A DNA stretch of 64,000 bases from a bacterium (GTDB taxonomy: Bacteria; JAGOBX01): contig JAKPEO010000007.1 of NCBI GenBank assembly GCA_029551925.1, positions 1-64,000 of the forward strand, written 5' to 3'. Of the stretch, positions 17,129 to 25,469 are shown one piece after another (within the stretch, counting starts at the first letter, position 1; every line of letters begins with the position of its first letter). Both the position numbers and the translations under genes were made by a program. Below the pieces are notes generated by a model. The model searched no databases, was not told the DNA's origin, and worked only from the letters and a program-made list of their open reading frames with translations.

Positions 17129-17908
17129 ATGAATGTCATTAAATTTATATCATTATTAATTTTAAATATTTCGATTTCGTCAGTTTATTTTTCTAATAAA
17201 TTAGTTAAATATATTCATCCTAAATATAATGTCTATGTTTTAACTGCTATTATCATTACAGGACTATTATTGATATTAATTTTCGCCGCACTTTTTAAAA
17301 ATAGAAAATACGTATTCAAATTCGATTTTGGAGTGATTTTGTTATTTCCTGCATTTTTATTGATTTTTGATAAGCCAATGCTTCAAACATCAAAATTAGT
17401 TGATACCAAATTTAAAGGAACAGTAAATTTCAAACAATTTGAAGAATCAAAAAAATCTTTTGGCGTAAGAAAAAAAGAATTGCTTTCAGATTTGCAATTA
17501 AATCAAGATAGCGAAACTTACAAAAAATTAAATATTATAGAAATTTATAATTTATTCAATTTATTAAAATCTAAAAAAGAAATTGAAAAATTTGAAATGA
17601 AAATAGAAACTATTGGGCAACTTTATAGGCAATATGGAAAAGATTCGATTGATTTATATGAAAACGAATTTATGATTATTAGATTAATTATGATATGCTG
17701 TGCAGCAGATATGATGCCATTAGGAATAATAGTGGAAAACAAACAAAAATATGATTATAATAGATATGATGATTGGCTTAAAATTCGTGGAAAATTGACT
17801 TTTATCGCCAATCCCAAAGGCAAAGGATATATCGCTTATATTGAAGACGATTATATTGAAAAAATAGAAGCGCCTGACCCGGAATGGCTGTATCCGAGTT
17901 TTCCGTAA
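17129..17908 (+). CDS. TIGR03943/DUF1980 (YcgQ-like) permease partner
   Basis: 259 residues. Three N-terminal hydrophobic segments (about 5-22, 33-55, 68-85) are followed by an extracytoplasmic part with a C-terminal beta domain (about 190-259: FMIIRLIMICCAADMMPLGII, WLKIRGKLTFI). The CCAADMMPLG block is typical of the YcgQ/TIGR03943 family, which is encoded beside UPF0718 permeases and is taken to form a complex with them. The helical insert of about 90 residues before this block is charged and less conserved. Convergent with the LysM gene that follows. Confidence 0.85.
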   Translation: MNVIKFISLLILNISISSVYFSNKLVKYIHPKYNVYVLTAIIITGLLLILIFAALFKNRKYVFKFDFGVILLFPAFLLIFDKPMLQTSKLVDTKFKGTVNFKQFEESKKSFGVRKKELLSDLQLNQDSETYKKLNIIEIYNLFNLLKSKKEIEKFEMKIETIGQLYRQYGKDSIDLYENEFMIIRLIMICCAADMMPLGIIVENKQKYDYNRYDDWLKIRGKLTFIANPKGKGYIAYIEDDYIEKIEAPDPEWLYPSFP

Positions 17909-17944
17909 TTTTTTTATGCGCTTGCGGTAATTTCTAAAAAAACA

Positions 17945-18733
17945 TCAATCTAAATAAACAATCGGGTCAACTGCAATCGGTGCGCCATTTTCAGTTACTC
18001 GTATTTCAAAGTGCACAATAGGTTTGTCAAAACCGGATTCAGATGATATTCCAGCAATACCTATAACTTCATTTTTTTTGACTTGTTGGTCAATATTTAT
18101 TTTATTTTCTTTTAGATATGTATATACTGTCAAATATTTTTCTGTGTGTTTAATGATAATTGTATTTCCATAACCTTTAAGCGGCGCAGAATATATAACA
18201 ACACCGTCTGCTGATGCTTTGACTGGAGCGCTGTCTTCAACTTCAATTGTAATACCGCGCGTTAAGGTTGAAAAATGCGCGATAATTTTTCCATATACCG
18301 GCCAGTCAAAATTAAAATCTTTCGGTTTATTTTTCTTTATTAGAGTATTATCTATATTAGCGTTTTGTTTAGCGTAAGGTTCTTTATTTTTTTTACTTGG
18401 CGCGGCAGAAGCTGGCTGCTGCGGTTGCTGCACTGCAATTGCTTTGTTGCTTTCATCGTTTTTGTCAGTTTTTACAATTTCAGAAATTTGAGTTTTTTTC
18501 TTTTTTACAGGAGGAATATAAAGAATATTGCCGGCATAAATTTTTGCGGGATTAGAAATTTTATTGATTTTGGCAAGTTCGTCAACTGACACATTATATT
18601 TATCAGCGATTGATTTAAGCGTATCGCCCGGTTTGATTTTATAATTAATACCGCCGCGCGATACAGCGCAATTATGCAATATTGTGAAAGCGATAAAAAT
18701 AGCAATTAAAAAACGCAATTTGTTTAACATCAA
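17945..18733 (-). CDS. LysM/LytM lipoprotein with degenerate M23 site (NlpD-like)
   Basis: 262 residues. Lipoprotein signal with lipobox ILHNC, lipidated Cys22; LysM domain about 30-74 (YKIKPGDTLKSIADKYNVS); Gln/Pro/Lys-rich linker; LytM domain about 143-262. In active M23 enzymes the zinc is held by H-x(3)-D and H-x-H; here those positions read T158...T162 and I239-V-H241, and Y-x-H is YTY. This loss matches NlpD/EnvC, which do not cut wall but activate amidases at division. The gene lies 6 bases after acyP. Amidase activation is inference from the family. Confidence 0.88.
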   Translation of the reverse strand: MMLNKLRFLIAIFIAFTILHNCAVSRGGINYKIKPGDTLKSIADKYNVSVDELAKINKISNPAKIYAGNILYIPPVKKKKTQISEIVKTDKNDESNKAIAVQQPQQPASAAPSKKNKEPYAKQNANIDNTLIKKNKPKDFNFDWPVYGKIIAHFSTLTRGITIEVEDSAPVKASADGVVIYSAPLKGYGNTIIIKHTEKYLTVYTYLKENKINIDQQVKKNEVIGIAGISSESGFDKPIVHFEIRVTENGAPIAVDPIVYLD

Positions 18734-18739
18734 AAGTTA

Positions 18740-19021
18740 TTAATATCTAATTGTAAATTTTTCAAATTTCATAATATTCGGCAAATCTATAATATCAACT
18801 TTTCTAACGCAGCCGAAATCAGGCCCTTCTTTTGCTTTTTCAATTAAAAATTCTACATTTTCTGGGACTCCTGTAATTTCTGCGCTTACAGTGCCGTCCG
18901 GTTCGTTTTTTACCCAGCCGGTAATTTTGTATTGTCTTGCTAAATTAGAAAAAAAATATCTGAACCCCACTCCTTGCACTCTGCCGTAAAATCGTAAAGA
19001 TTTACTAACTAAATTTTCCAT
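18740..19021 (-). CDS. acyP: acylphosphatase
   Basis: 93 residues, the normal size. It hydrolyses acyl phosphates such as acetyl- or carbamoyl-phosphate. Seen: FYGRVQGVGFRYFFSNLA with the phosphate-binding loop and catalytic Arg, then ITGWVKNEPDGTVSAEI with the catalytic Asn (GWVKN). Located 26 bases after the metY-type gene and 6 before the LysM/LytM gene, all on the minus strand. Confidence 0.95.
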   Translation of the reverse strand: MENLVSKSLRFYGRVQGVGFRYFFSNLARQYKITGWVKNEPDGTVSAEITGVPENVEFLIEKAKEGPDFGCVRKVDIIDLPNIMKFEKFTIRY

Positions 19022-19047
19022 AAATAAAATTTATACCTAAATAAAAT

Positions 19048-20331
19048 TTATATTTTTTCTAATGCTTGCGATATATCTGCGATTATATCATCGATATTTT
19101 CTATTCCAATTGATAATCTTACTAAATCTGGAGTAATACCGCCTTTTAATTGGTCAGCATCCGATAATTGTGAATGCGTAGTAGTAGCAGGATGAATCGC
19201 TAATGATTTAGCATCTCCGACATTTGCTAAATGCGAGAATAATTTGAGATTTTCAATAAATTTTTGGCCTGCTGTTTTGCCGCCTTTAATACCAAATACC
19301 ACCATCCCGCCGAAACCTTTTTTTAAATATTTTGAAGCAATCGGATAAGTCGGATCACAAGGCAGCCCCGGATAGCGTACCCATTCGACATTATTATTAT
19401 TATTCAAAAATTTTGCGACTGCTAATGCGTTTTGAGAATGGCGTTCCATTCGAAGCGCTAATGTTTCCAAGCCCTGCAAAAATATCCAGGCATTATCGGG
19501 GGAAATACATCCGCCTAAATTGCGAAGCGGCACTAATCGCATTCTCAAAATAAATGCCAGACTGCTTAATTCTCCTAAATCATAAGCATAACGCAAACCG
19601 TGATAACTTGCATCGGGCTCTGTAAATAACTTGAATTTTTTATCTTGCCAATTGAATTTCCCTGAATCAACAACTATTCCGCCGATAGCAGTCCCGTGAC
19701 CGCCTATCCATTTTGTCAATGAATGCACAACAATATCAGCGCCGTATTCTATTGGTTTTAATAAATATGGAGTAGTGAATGTCGAATCTACAATAAGCGG
19801 TAAATTATGTTCTTTTGCAATTTTTGATATTTCAGAAATGTCGGCAACATCAAGTGCAGGATTTCCGATTGTTTCTATAAATATTGCGCGCGTTTTCTCA
19901 GTTATTGCATTTTTGATTTGATCGAATTTTCGTGAATCTACAAATTTTGCCGTTATCCCAAATTGCGGTAATATATCGTGAAACATTGCATATGTGCCGC
20001 CGTATAGATTTGAAGCGGAAATAAATTCATCACCTACTGAACATATATTTATTATTGTGTAGTATATTGCGGTTGTGCCTGATGACAATGCTAATGCGCC
20101 TGCGCCGCCTTCTAATGCCGTCATTCGCTGTTCTAATACATCTTGTGTCGGATTGCCCAATCGTGTATAAATATACCCCAATTCCTTTAATGCAAATAAA
20201 TTTGCTGCATGCTCTGAATTTTTAAATAAATACGAACTCGTGCGATAAATCGGCACAGCTCGCGATAGCGTGTCCGCATCTATTTTTTGACCGCTATGTA
20301 TTGCTAATGTCTCAAATTTAAAATTTTTCAT
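19048..20331 (-). CDS. metY: O-acetylhomoserine sulfhydrylase (MetY-type PLP enzyme)
   Basis: 427 residues, matching MetY rather than the roughly 390 of MetB/MetC. It should join sulfide to O-acetylhomoserine to make homocysteine. Seen: LAIHSGQKIDADTLSRAVPIYRTSSY at the start region, YTRLGNPTQDVLEQRMTALE, the PLP Lys in VVHSLTKWIGGHGTAIGG, and NVGDAKSLAIHPATTTHSQL near the end, a characteristic block. An AAGGAG site precedes the ATG. Together with ahcY at 23542 it covers homocysteine making and recycling. No SAM riboswitch is visible upstream. Confidence 0.93.
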   Translation of the reverse strand: MKNFKFETLAIHSGQKIDADTLSRAVPIYRTSSYLFKNSEHAANLFALKELGYIYTRLGNPTQDVLEQRMTALEGGAGALALSSGTTAIYYTIINICSVGDEFISASNLYGGTYAMFHDILPQFGITAKFVDSRKFDQIKNAITEKTRAIFIETIGNPALDVADISEISKIAKEHNLPLIVDSTFTTPYLLKPIEYGADIVVHSLTKWIGGHGTAIGGIVVDSGKFNWQDKKFKLFTEPDASYHGLRYAYDLGELSSLAFILRMRLVPLRNLGGCISPDNAWIFLQGLETLALRMERHSQNALAVAKFLNNNNNVEWVRYPGLPCDPTYPIASKYLKKGFGGMVVFGIKGGKTAGQKFIENLKLFSHLANVGDAKSLAIHPATTTHSQLSDADQLKGGITPDLVRLSIGIENIDDIIADISQALEKI

Positions 20332-20370
20332 TTATTCCGCTCCTTTTGTTAAAAATAATCTAATTATTTT

Positions 20371-20398
20371 ATTTTAATATTTTTTTTAACAAAATCAA
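20371..20398 (-). promoter_or_regulatory. probable promoter of metY
   Basis: Minus strand -35 TTGATT (20393-20398), 16-base spacer, -10 TAAAAT (20371-20376), about 40 bases before the start codon. The surroundings are so AT-rich that chance matches are possible. Confidence 0.4.
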
Positions 20399-20626
20399 TT
20401 TAAAAAAATTTTTTTTGACTTGTGAGCGCGATTGTAAATTGTTCCAAAAAAATTGCGCGTAATTGTAATCGCAAATTTTAATTTGCGCGCTGTATTTTAC
20501 GATACTATAAAATTAATTTTGTCAGCCGAGATGACTGACATACAAGATTGATATAAAATCTGGGATTATAAAACTTACATTTGTGTTTGACAATAATTTC
20601 GCCTACGAAATTGCGAAGCAATTGAC

Positions 20627-20661
20627 AAAATAATAGTCGCAGGTATAAATCTGCGGAATAA
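20627..20661 (+). repeat. dispersed repeat, copy A
   Basis: This 35-base block matches 46299-46333 at 29 of 35 positions in the same orientation (shared AAAATAATAGT and AGGTxTAAAxCTGCxGAATAA), in a second gene-free spacer 26 kb away. It also shares TAAATCTGCGGA with the hairpin at 24960-24998. Confidence 0.65.
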
Positions 20662-20688
20662 TTTTTTTTTGATTTAAGCGTTATTGAC

Positions 20689-20718
20689 TATTTGCGTATT
20701 TGCGCAAATACGCAAATA
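20689..20718. repeat. perfect 30-bp palindrome
   Basis: TATTTGCGTATTTGC followed directly by its reverse complement, no loop. It lies 24 bases beyond the stop of the wbpB-like gene. The same 15-base half-site, with four more bases, forms the 38-bp palindrome at 39028-39065. Confidence 0.9.
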
Positions 20719-20741
20719 CGCTAAACAGCAATCAATTGTAG

Positions 20742-21650
20742 TTATTCGATTTTGTTAGGTTTAAAATTACGAATATTATACACTAAATTAATAGATTTTC
20801 GGCAATCCGCTATACCGAACCCGCATCCTGATAAAATGTATCTATATATTTCAGTATGTAAATCTGTAAAGCCGTCTGAAAATTCCAATATTTCGTCATC
20901 TATTGTAATTAGCCGAAAAGTAGATTTAGAACAATCTTTTGGCAGATCTTGATAATCGATAGATAATTCCCATTCGACAGACGCATTTTCTAATTCTAAA
21001 ATACCGCTTGCTTTTTTGTCAGTCATATTATAAACATTATAATATTTACAATCGCCAAATATCCAGATCAGCATATCAAAAAAATGTATTCCAATATTTG
21101 TCACGATTCCGCCGGATTTCTCTAATTTACCTTTCCAAGAATAATGATACCAATTGCCGCGTGGAGTAATATATTTTAATTTTATTTTATATTTTTTTTC
21201 TTTTTTTTGATTTTCGATCTTTTCTTTTAATGCGATAATAGCAGGATGACAGCGTAATTGTAATATGCAATAAACTTTTTGATTATATTTTTGTTCTAAT
21301 TCTTCTAACGCATCTAAATTCCAAGGATTTAAAACTAACGGTTTTTCGCATATAGCATCAGCGCCGATCCTCATAGAAAATCTTATATGCGCATCGTGTA
21401 AATAATTCGGAGTGCATATAGAAATATAATCAATGTTTATTCCTTTTGCTTTTAATTTTTCAAGATGCCTATCAAATCTTTCAAATTCCGTAAAAAAATC
21501 AGCGTTAAAAAAATATTTATCGAGAATTCCAACAGAATCATTTATATCTAATGCGGCAACTAAATTATTGCCTGTTTCTTTTATAGCGTTTAAATGTCTC
21601 GGCGCAATATATCCGCCGACTCCCATAATCGCAAAATTTTTATTTGCCAT
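20742..21650 (-). CDS. wbpB: UDP-GlcNAcA 3-dehydrogenase (WbpB/WlbA, Gfo/Idh/MocA family)
   Basis: 302 residues. N-terminal Rossmann fold (FAIMGVGGYIAPRHLNAI), then ISICTPNYLHDAHI, the catalytic motif CEKPLVLNPWNLD, and the QLRCHPAI and GGIVTNIGIHFFDMLIWIFG blocks that are typical of WbpB/WlbA. It oxidises the 3-OH of UDP-GlcNAcA with NAD on the path to UDP-ManNAc3NAcA. It is 3 bases after the wbpI-like gene, which follows the wbpD-like gene, so three steps of the path share an operon. The product would feed O-antigen, capsule or glycoprotein assembly. Confidence 0.88.
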   Translation of the reverse strand: MANKNFAIMGVGGYIAPRHLNAIKETGNNLVAALDINDSVGILDKYFFNADFFTEFERFDRHLEKLKAKGINIDYISICTPNYLHDAHIRFSMRIGADAICEKPLVLNPWNLDALEELEQKYNQKVYCILQLRCHPAIIALKEKIENQKKEKKYKIKLKYITPRGNWYHYSWKGKLEKSGGIVTNIGIHFFDMLIWIFGDCKYYNVYNMTDKKASGILELENASVEWELSIDYQDLPKDCSKSTFRLITIDDEILEFSDGFTDLHTEIYRYILSGCGFGIADCRKSINLVYNIRNFKPNKIE

Positions 21651-21653
21651 TTT

Positions 21654-22766
21654 TTATTTTTCTCCATTTAATAAAATTTTTACAATGCGTTCAGATACTT
21701 TATTTCGCCAATTATCATTATTTTTTGCGGTTTTATATTTGCCGTTTAAAATGTCTGTTACAAATTTTAAAATTAAATCTTTATTTAACGACACTAATTC
21801 ATTTGTGCCGAAATCAATCGTGCATCTGCGTTCTGTTGTGTCGCGCATTGTCAAACACGGAATATTCATATAACTTGTTTCTATTTGTATGCTGCCTGAA
21901 TCAGTTAATACAAATTTTGAATCTTTTATTAAATTGATGAAATTAGAATAATCTAATGGTTCTGTTAAAAAAATATTTTCAATTTCGAATAACTCTGATA
22001 ATTTTTTGTTTTTTTTAGAAAATGATTTTAAATTTTTTAAAGTGCGCGGATGTATAGGAAACACTAATTTTGTTTTTTGCTGTACTGCCTTTAAAATATC
22101 GACTATTAACGATAAGTTTTCAATATTATCCACATTTGAAGGACGATGCAGAGTAACGACAGCATAATCATTCTTTTTTAAATTGAATTTTGTTTTTATA
22201 AAAGATTCTGTATTTTTTTTGAGGATATAATCAACGGCGTCTATCATAATATCGCCTACGCAAAATATTTTATTACGCGGTATCCCTTCATTTATTAAAT
22301 TTTGATTGCCGGTTTCATCAAGCGTAAATAAATAATCTGAAATAGCGTCAGTCAATACTCTATTAATTTCTTCTGGCATTTTTCTATCAAAACTTCGGCA
22401 GCCGGCTTCAATATGCGCTACTTTTATGCCTAATTTTACAGCGTCTAATGCGCAAGCAATAGTAGAGTTTACATCGCCCGCCACAACGACAATATCAGGT
22501 TTTTCTGATAATAATATTTTTTCAAATTCTATCATTATTCTGCCAGTTTGTTCGCCGTGCCCGCCGCTGCCGACATTTAGAAAATAATCCGGTTTTTTCA
22601 TTCCTAAATCGTCAAAAAAATTTTGAGACATATTAGCGTCATAATGCTGACCTGTATGAACAAGTTTATAAATCACGGCATTGGAATATTGATCTAATTC
22701 TAATTGCAATTGATGAATTTTCATAAAATTTGGCCGAGCGCCGACAACATTAATAATTTTTTTCAT
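21654..22766 (-). CDS. wbpI: UDP-N-acetylglucosamine(uronate) 2-epimerase, WbpI/WecB family
   Basis: 370 residues of the non-hydrolysing UDP-GlcNAc 2-epimerase fold. Seen: VVGARPNFMKIHQL, VHTGQHYDANMSQNFFDDLG, VVAGDVNSTIACALDA, HIEAGCRSFDRKMPEEINRVLTD split over the centre, VTLHRPSNVD and LTDSGSIQIETSYMNIPCLTMRDTTERRCT. The GCRSFDRKMPEE and MRDTTERR forms fit both WecB and WbpI; neighbours wbpB and wbpD favour WbpI, the epimerase that turns UDP-GlcNAc3NAcA into the manno form. Start ATG follows closely after the wbpD-like gene (41 bases). Confidence 0.88.
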   Translation of the reverse strand: MKKIINVVGARPNFMKIHQLQLELDQYSNAVIYKLVHTGQHYDANMSQNFFDDLGMKKPDYFLNVGSGGHGEQTGRIMIEFEKILLSEKPDIVVVAGDVNSTIACALDAVKLGIKVAHIEAGCRSFDRKMPEEINRVLTDAISDYLFTLDETGNQNLINEGIPRNKIFCVGDIMIDAVDYILKKNTESFIKTKFNLKKNDYAVVTLHRPSNVDNIENLSLIVDILKAVQQKTKLVFPIHPRTLKNLKSFSKKNKKLSELFEIENIFLTEPLDYSNFINLIKDSKFVLTDSGSIQIETSYMNIPCLTMRDTTERRCTIDFGTNELVSLNKDLILKFVTDILNGKYKTAKNNDNWRNKVSERIVKILLNGEK

Positions 22767-22807
22767 AACTCGCTTTTTTTCAGGATAAATAACAAAACAA
22801 ATAAAAA

Positions 22808-23386
22808 TTATTCAAGACAATTCATCTTATTATTTATTATTTTATATTTTTTATTACACGCTTCGCAATAATAATTTTCAGCGTCTGTATTATGTAATTT
22901 TTCGCCGCATTTGCAAATCCATCCTTTTTGTTTGGCTGGATTGCCATATACTAATGCGAAAGCCGAAACATCTTTTGTGACTACGCTTCCAGCGCCGATA
23001 AAAGCATATTCTTCAATAGTAACGCCGCAAACAATAGTAGCATTAGCTCCGATAGACGCGCCTTTTTTAACTAATGTTTTTCTATAAAATTTCATATCGT
23101 TTCTATTTACTTCGCAACGCGGATTGAATACATTTGTAAATACCATACTCGGTCCGCAAAATACATTATCTTCTAATATCACGCCGTCATATACCGAAAC
23201 ATTATTCTGGATTTTGACATTATTGCCGATTATTACTTTGCCGCTGATAAATACATTTTGTCCGATTTTGCAATTTTCGCCGATAACGGCGCCGGAAGAA
23301 ATATGGCAAAAATGCCAAATTTGCGTATTTTTTCCAATATTAGCGCCGTCGTCAATAACGCTTGTTGGATGCGCATAGTAATCCAT
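22808..23386 (-). CDS. wbpD: WbpD-like sugar 3-N-acetyltransferase with C-terminal zinc ribbon
   Basis: 192 residues. Left-handed beta-helix with hexapeptide repeats (about 5-155: [20 protein letters not shown]), the [11 protein letters not shown] loop with the active-site region typical of Wbp[14 protein letters not shown], and a C-terminal CKCGEKL...CEAC four-Cys zinc ribbon, which many WbpD orthologues also carry. It acetylates the 3-amino group of UDP-GlcNAc3NA from acetyl-CoA. It is the first gene of the minus-strand wbp cluster, with a promoter at 23432-23458. Confidence 0.9.
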   Translation of the reverse strand: MDYYAHPTSVIDDGANIGKNTQIWHFCHISSGAVIGENCKIGQNVFISGKVIIGNNVKIQNNVSVYDGVILEDNVFCGPSMVFTNVFNPRCEVNRNDMKFYRKTLVKKGASIGANATIVCGVTIEEYAFIGAGSVVTKDVSAFALVYGNPAKQKGWICKCGEKLHNTDAENYYCEACNKKYKIINNKMNCLE

Positions 23387-23431
23387 AAAGTTTTATATCC
23401 TTAATTTTTATTTTAAATTTAAAGTAAAAAG

Positions 23432-23458
23432 ATTATAATCCGCAAGCAAAAAAATCAA
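23432..23458 (-). promoter_or_regulatory. probable promoter of the wbpDIB operon
   Basis: Minus strand -10 TATAAT (23432-23437) with -35 TTGATT (23453-23458), spacer 15, slightly short. It is back to back with the ahcY promoter. Confidence 0.45.
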
Positions 23459-23466
23459 TAAAAAAC

Positions 23467-23495
23467 TTGTTTTATTTTATAAAGTAAAATATAAT
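23467..23495 (+). promoter_or_regulatory. promoter of ahcY
   Basis: -35 TTGTTT (23467-23472), 17-base spacer, -10 TATAAT (23490-23495). The -10 continues as TATAATTTTTAGT, the same 13 bases as at the promoter before 29375. AAGGAG lies eight bases before the ATG. Confidence 0.6.
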
Positions 23496-23541
23496 TTTTA
23501 GTCAAAAAAAATTAATTAAAAATAATTAAGGAGCAAAAAAA

Positions 23542-24948
23542 ATGGCAGGTAATGATTATAAGATTAAAGATATAAAATTAGCGGATTGGGGCCGCAAAGA
23601 AATCACAATCGCAGAAAAAGAAATGCCAGGATTAATGGCTGTTCGTGAAAAATATGCTAAAAATAAACCATTAAAAGGCGCGAGAATCACTGGTTCGCTG
23701 CATATGACCATACAGACAGCGGTTTTAATTGAGACATTAAAAGAATTAGGAGCAGAAGTGCGTTGGGCGTCTTGTAATATATATTCTACTCAAGATCATG
23801 CAGCAGCCGCGATAGCAAAAGCAGGAATACCGGTTTTTGCGTGGAAAGGCGAAACTTTGGCTGATTATTGGGATTGCACTTTGCGGGCATTGACATTTAA
23901 AGGCGGTAAAGGACCGAATTTAATTGTTGACGACGGCGGCGATGCGACATTAATGATACACTTGGGCTATAAAGCAGAAAAAGATCCGTCTGTTTTGAAA
24001 ATAAACAAAGATGACGGCGAAGATTTGGTGGAATTAAAAAAAATATTGCAAAAAGTATTAAAAAGCGAACCAAATAGATGGTCTAAAATGATAAAAGAAA
24101 TACGCGGAGTTTCAGAAGAAACAACAACCGGCGTGCATAGATTATATCAAATGCTCGAGAAAAAAGAATTATTATTTCCGGCGATAAATGTCAATGATTC
24201 GGTGACAAAATCAAAATTTGATAATTTATACGGCTGCCGCGAATCATTAGCTGACGGAATAAAACGCGCAACTGATGTAATGGTGGCAGGCAAGGTATGC
24301 GTAGTCTGCGGCTATGGAGATGTAGGCAAGGGCTCGGCTCAATCATTAAGCGCTTTTGGTGCGCGCGTGATAGTTACAGAAATAGATCCAATTTGCGCAT
24401 TACAAGCGGCAATGGCTGGCTATGAAGTAGCGAGCGTAGAAGACACATTAGGTGAAGCGGATATTTATGTTACAGCGACAGGCAATTGCGATGTTATCAC
24501 ATTAGAACATATGCAAAAAATGAAGGATCAAGCGATAGTATGCAATATTGGACATTTTGATAATGAAATACAAGTTGACAGATTAAAAAAAGCAAAAGGC
24601 GTGAAAAAGGTAAATATCAAGCCGCAGGTTGACAAATATATTTTTCCAGACGGTCATGAAATTTATTTATTAGCTGACGGCAGATTAGTGAATTTGGGCT
24701 GCGCTACCGGTCATCCTTCGTTTGTTATGTCCAATTCATTTACTAATCAAACATTAGCGCAACTTGATTTATGGAAAAACAAACACGAAATAGGAGTATA
24801 TACTCTTCCTAAAAAACTTGATGAAGAAGTGGCGCGTTTGCATTTAGAAAAAATAGGAGTAAGATTAACAAAACTTACTAAAAAGCAAGCGGATTATATA
24901 GGCGTATCAGTAGATGGTCCGTATAAACCAGATCATTATAGATATTAA
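23542..24948 (+). CDS. ahcY: adenosylhomocysteinase
   Basis: 468 residues, tetrameric NAD enzyme that splits S-adenosylhomocysteine into adenosine and homocysteine. Seen: [25 protein letters not shown] spread over the substrate domain, [43 protein letters not shown] with catalytic Lys, the NAD fold [24 protein letters not shown] and the C-terminal PYKPDHYRY. Complete and intact. It opens the plus-strand block and has its own promoter. With metY at 19048 it closes the homocysteine side of the methyl cycle. Confidence 0.97.
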   Translation: MAGNDYKIKDIKLADWGRKEITIAEKEMPGLMAVREKYAKNKPLKGARITGSLHMTIQTAVLIETLKELGAEVRWASCNIYSTQDHAAAAIAKAGIPVFAWKGETLADYWDCTLRALTFKGGKGPNLIVDDGGDATLMIHLGYKAEKDPSVLKINKDDGEDLVELKKILQKVLKSEPNRWSKMIKEIRGVSEETTTGVHRLYQMLEKKELLFPAINVNDSVTKSKFDNLYGCRESLADGIKRATDVMVAGKVCVVCGYGDVGKGSAQSLSAFGARVIVTEIDPICALQAAMAGYEVASVEDTLGEADIYVTATGNCDVITLEHMQKMKDQAIVCNIGHFDNEIQVDRLKKAKGVKKVNIKPQVDKYIFPDGHEIYLLADGRLVNLGCATGHPSFVMSNSFTNQTLAQLDLWKNKHEIGVYTLPKKLDEEVARLHLEKIGVRLTKLTKKQADYIGVSVDGPYKPDHYRY

Positions 24949-24959
24949 AAAATAAATTG

Positions 24960-24998
24960 ATTTTCCGCAGATTTATGAAATGCAAATCTGCGGAAAAT
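24960..24998. repeat. perfect 15-bp stem hairpin after ahcY
   Basis: ATTTTCCGCAGATTT (24960-24974), a 9-base loop, then AAATCTGCGGAAAAT (24984-24998). It lies 12 bases after the ahcY stop and 19 before the thioesterase start. No run of T follows, so simple termination on the plus strand is doubtful; it may stabilise the ahcY mRNA end. Its CCGCAGATTT arm recurs at 3758-3800 and in part at 20644-20655. Confidence 0.75.
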
Positions 24999-25016
24999 TA
25001 AAATGGTGATTATCTA

Positions 25017-25469
25017 ATGGAATTAGATAATAATAAAATCAACAGCGCAAAACGACATTGCGTGCGCCATAGAATTTACTATTCTGATACTGATTGCGGG
25101 AAAGTAGTATATTACGCTAATTATCTAAAATATTTTGAAATAGGTCGAACTGAATTATTACGAAGCGTCGGAATAGAATTAGAGCGCTATCATCAGCAAG
25201 ACATTATATTTGTCGTTGTGCGCGTTGAAATTGACTATAAATCATCAGCGCATTATAATGATGATTTGAAAATATATTCAGCAATAGTAGATTATAATAA
25301 AAAATTTTTTACTGTGTATAATGAAATTTTTAATCAAGCAGATAAATTATTAGTTAAAGGTTTTACGAAATGCGCGTGCGTCTGCGCAAAAACCGGGAAA
25401 ATAATCAACACGCCAGAAGAAATTCAAAACGCATTCAGGAAATTGACAGATATTGAATCATCAAATTAA
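25017..25469 (+). CDS. YbgC-type acyl-CoA thioesterase (hotdog fold)
   Basis: 150 residues. The 4-hydroxybenzoyl-CoA thioesterase / YbgC signature YYSDTDCGKVVYYANYLKYFEIGRT is present in the first third (shown here in family terms; catalytic Asp is in SDTD), then RVEIDYKSSAHYNDDL. In proteobacteria YbgC belongs to the tol-pal cluster; here no tol genes are nearby. The gene follows the hairpin after ahcY and overlaps the deacetylase gene by 17 bases. Acyl-CoA specificity unknown. Confidence 0.9.
   Translation: MELDNNKINSAKRHCVRHRIYYSDTDCGKVVYYANYLKYFEIGRTELLRSVGIELERYHQQDIIFVVVRVEIDYKSSAHYNDDLKIYSAIVDYNKKFFTVYNEIFNQADKLLVKGFTKCACVCAKTGKIINTPEEIQNAFRKLTDIESSN

Larger units (their letters stand above)
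20332..20741. other. 410-base spacer with several inverted repeats
   Basis: No gene was found on either strand. The stretch contains a probable metY promoter (20371-20398) and at least five inverted repeats: 20470-20487 (CGCAAATT/AATTTGCG), 20520-20540 (TGTCAG/CTGACA), 20595-20612 (AATTTCG/CGAAATT, loop CCTA), an overlapping alternative 20609-20623 (AATTGC/GCAATT), and the 30-bp palindrome at 20689-20718. Bases 20627-20661 are 29/35 identical to 46299-46333, and 20434-20455 are 20/22 identical to 40628-40649, so it looks like a graveyard of short dispersed repeats. Confidence 0.7.

Noticed and set aside
20332-20741. SAM riboswitch before the metY-type gene
   Set aside because: None of the conserved core sequences of known SAM riboswitch classes could be recognised in the spacer.
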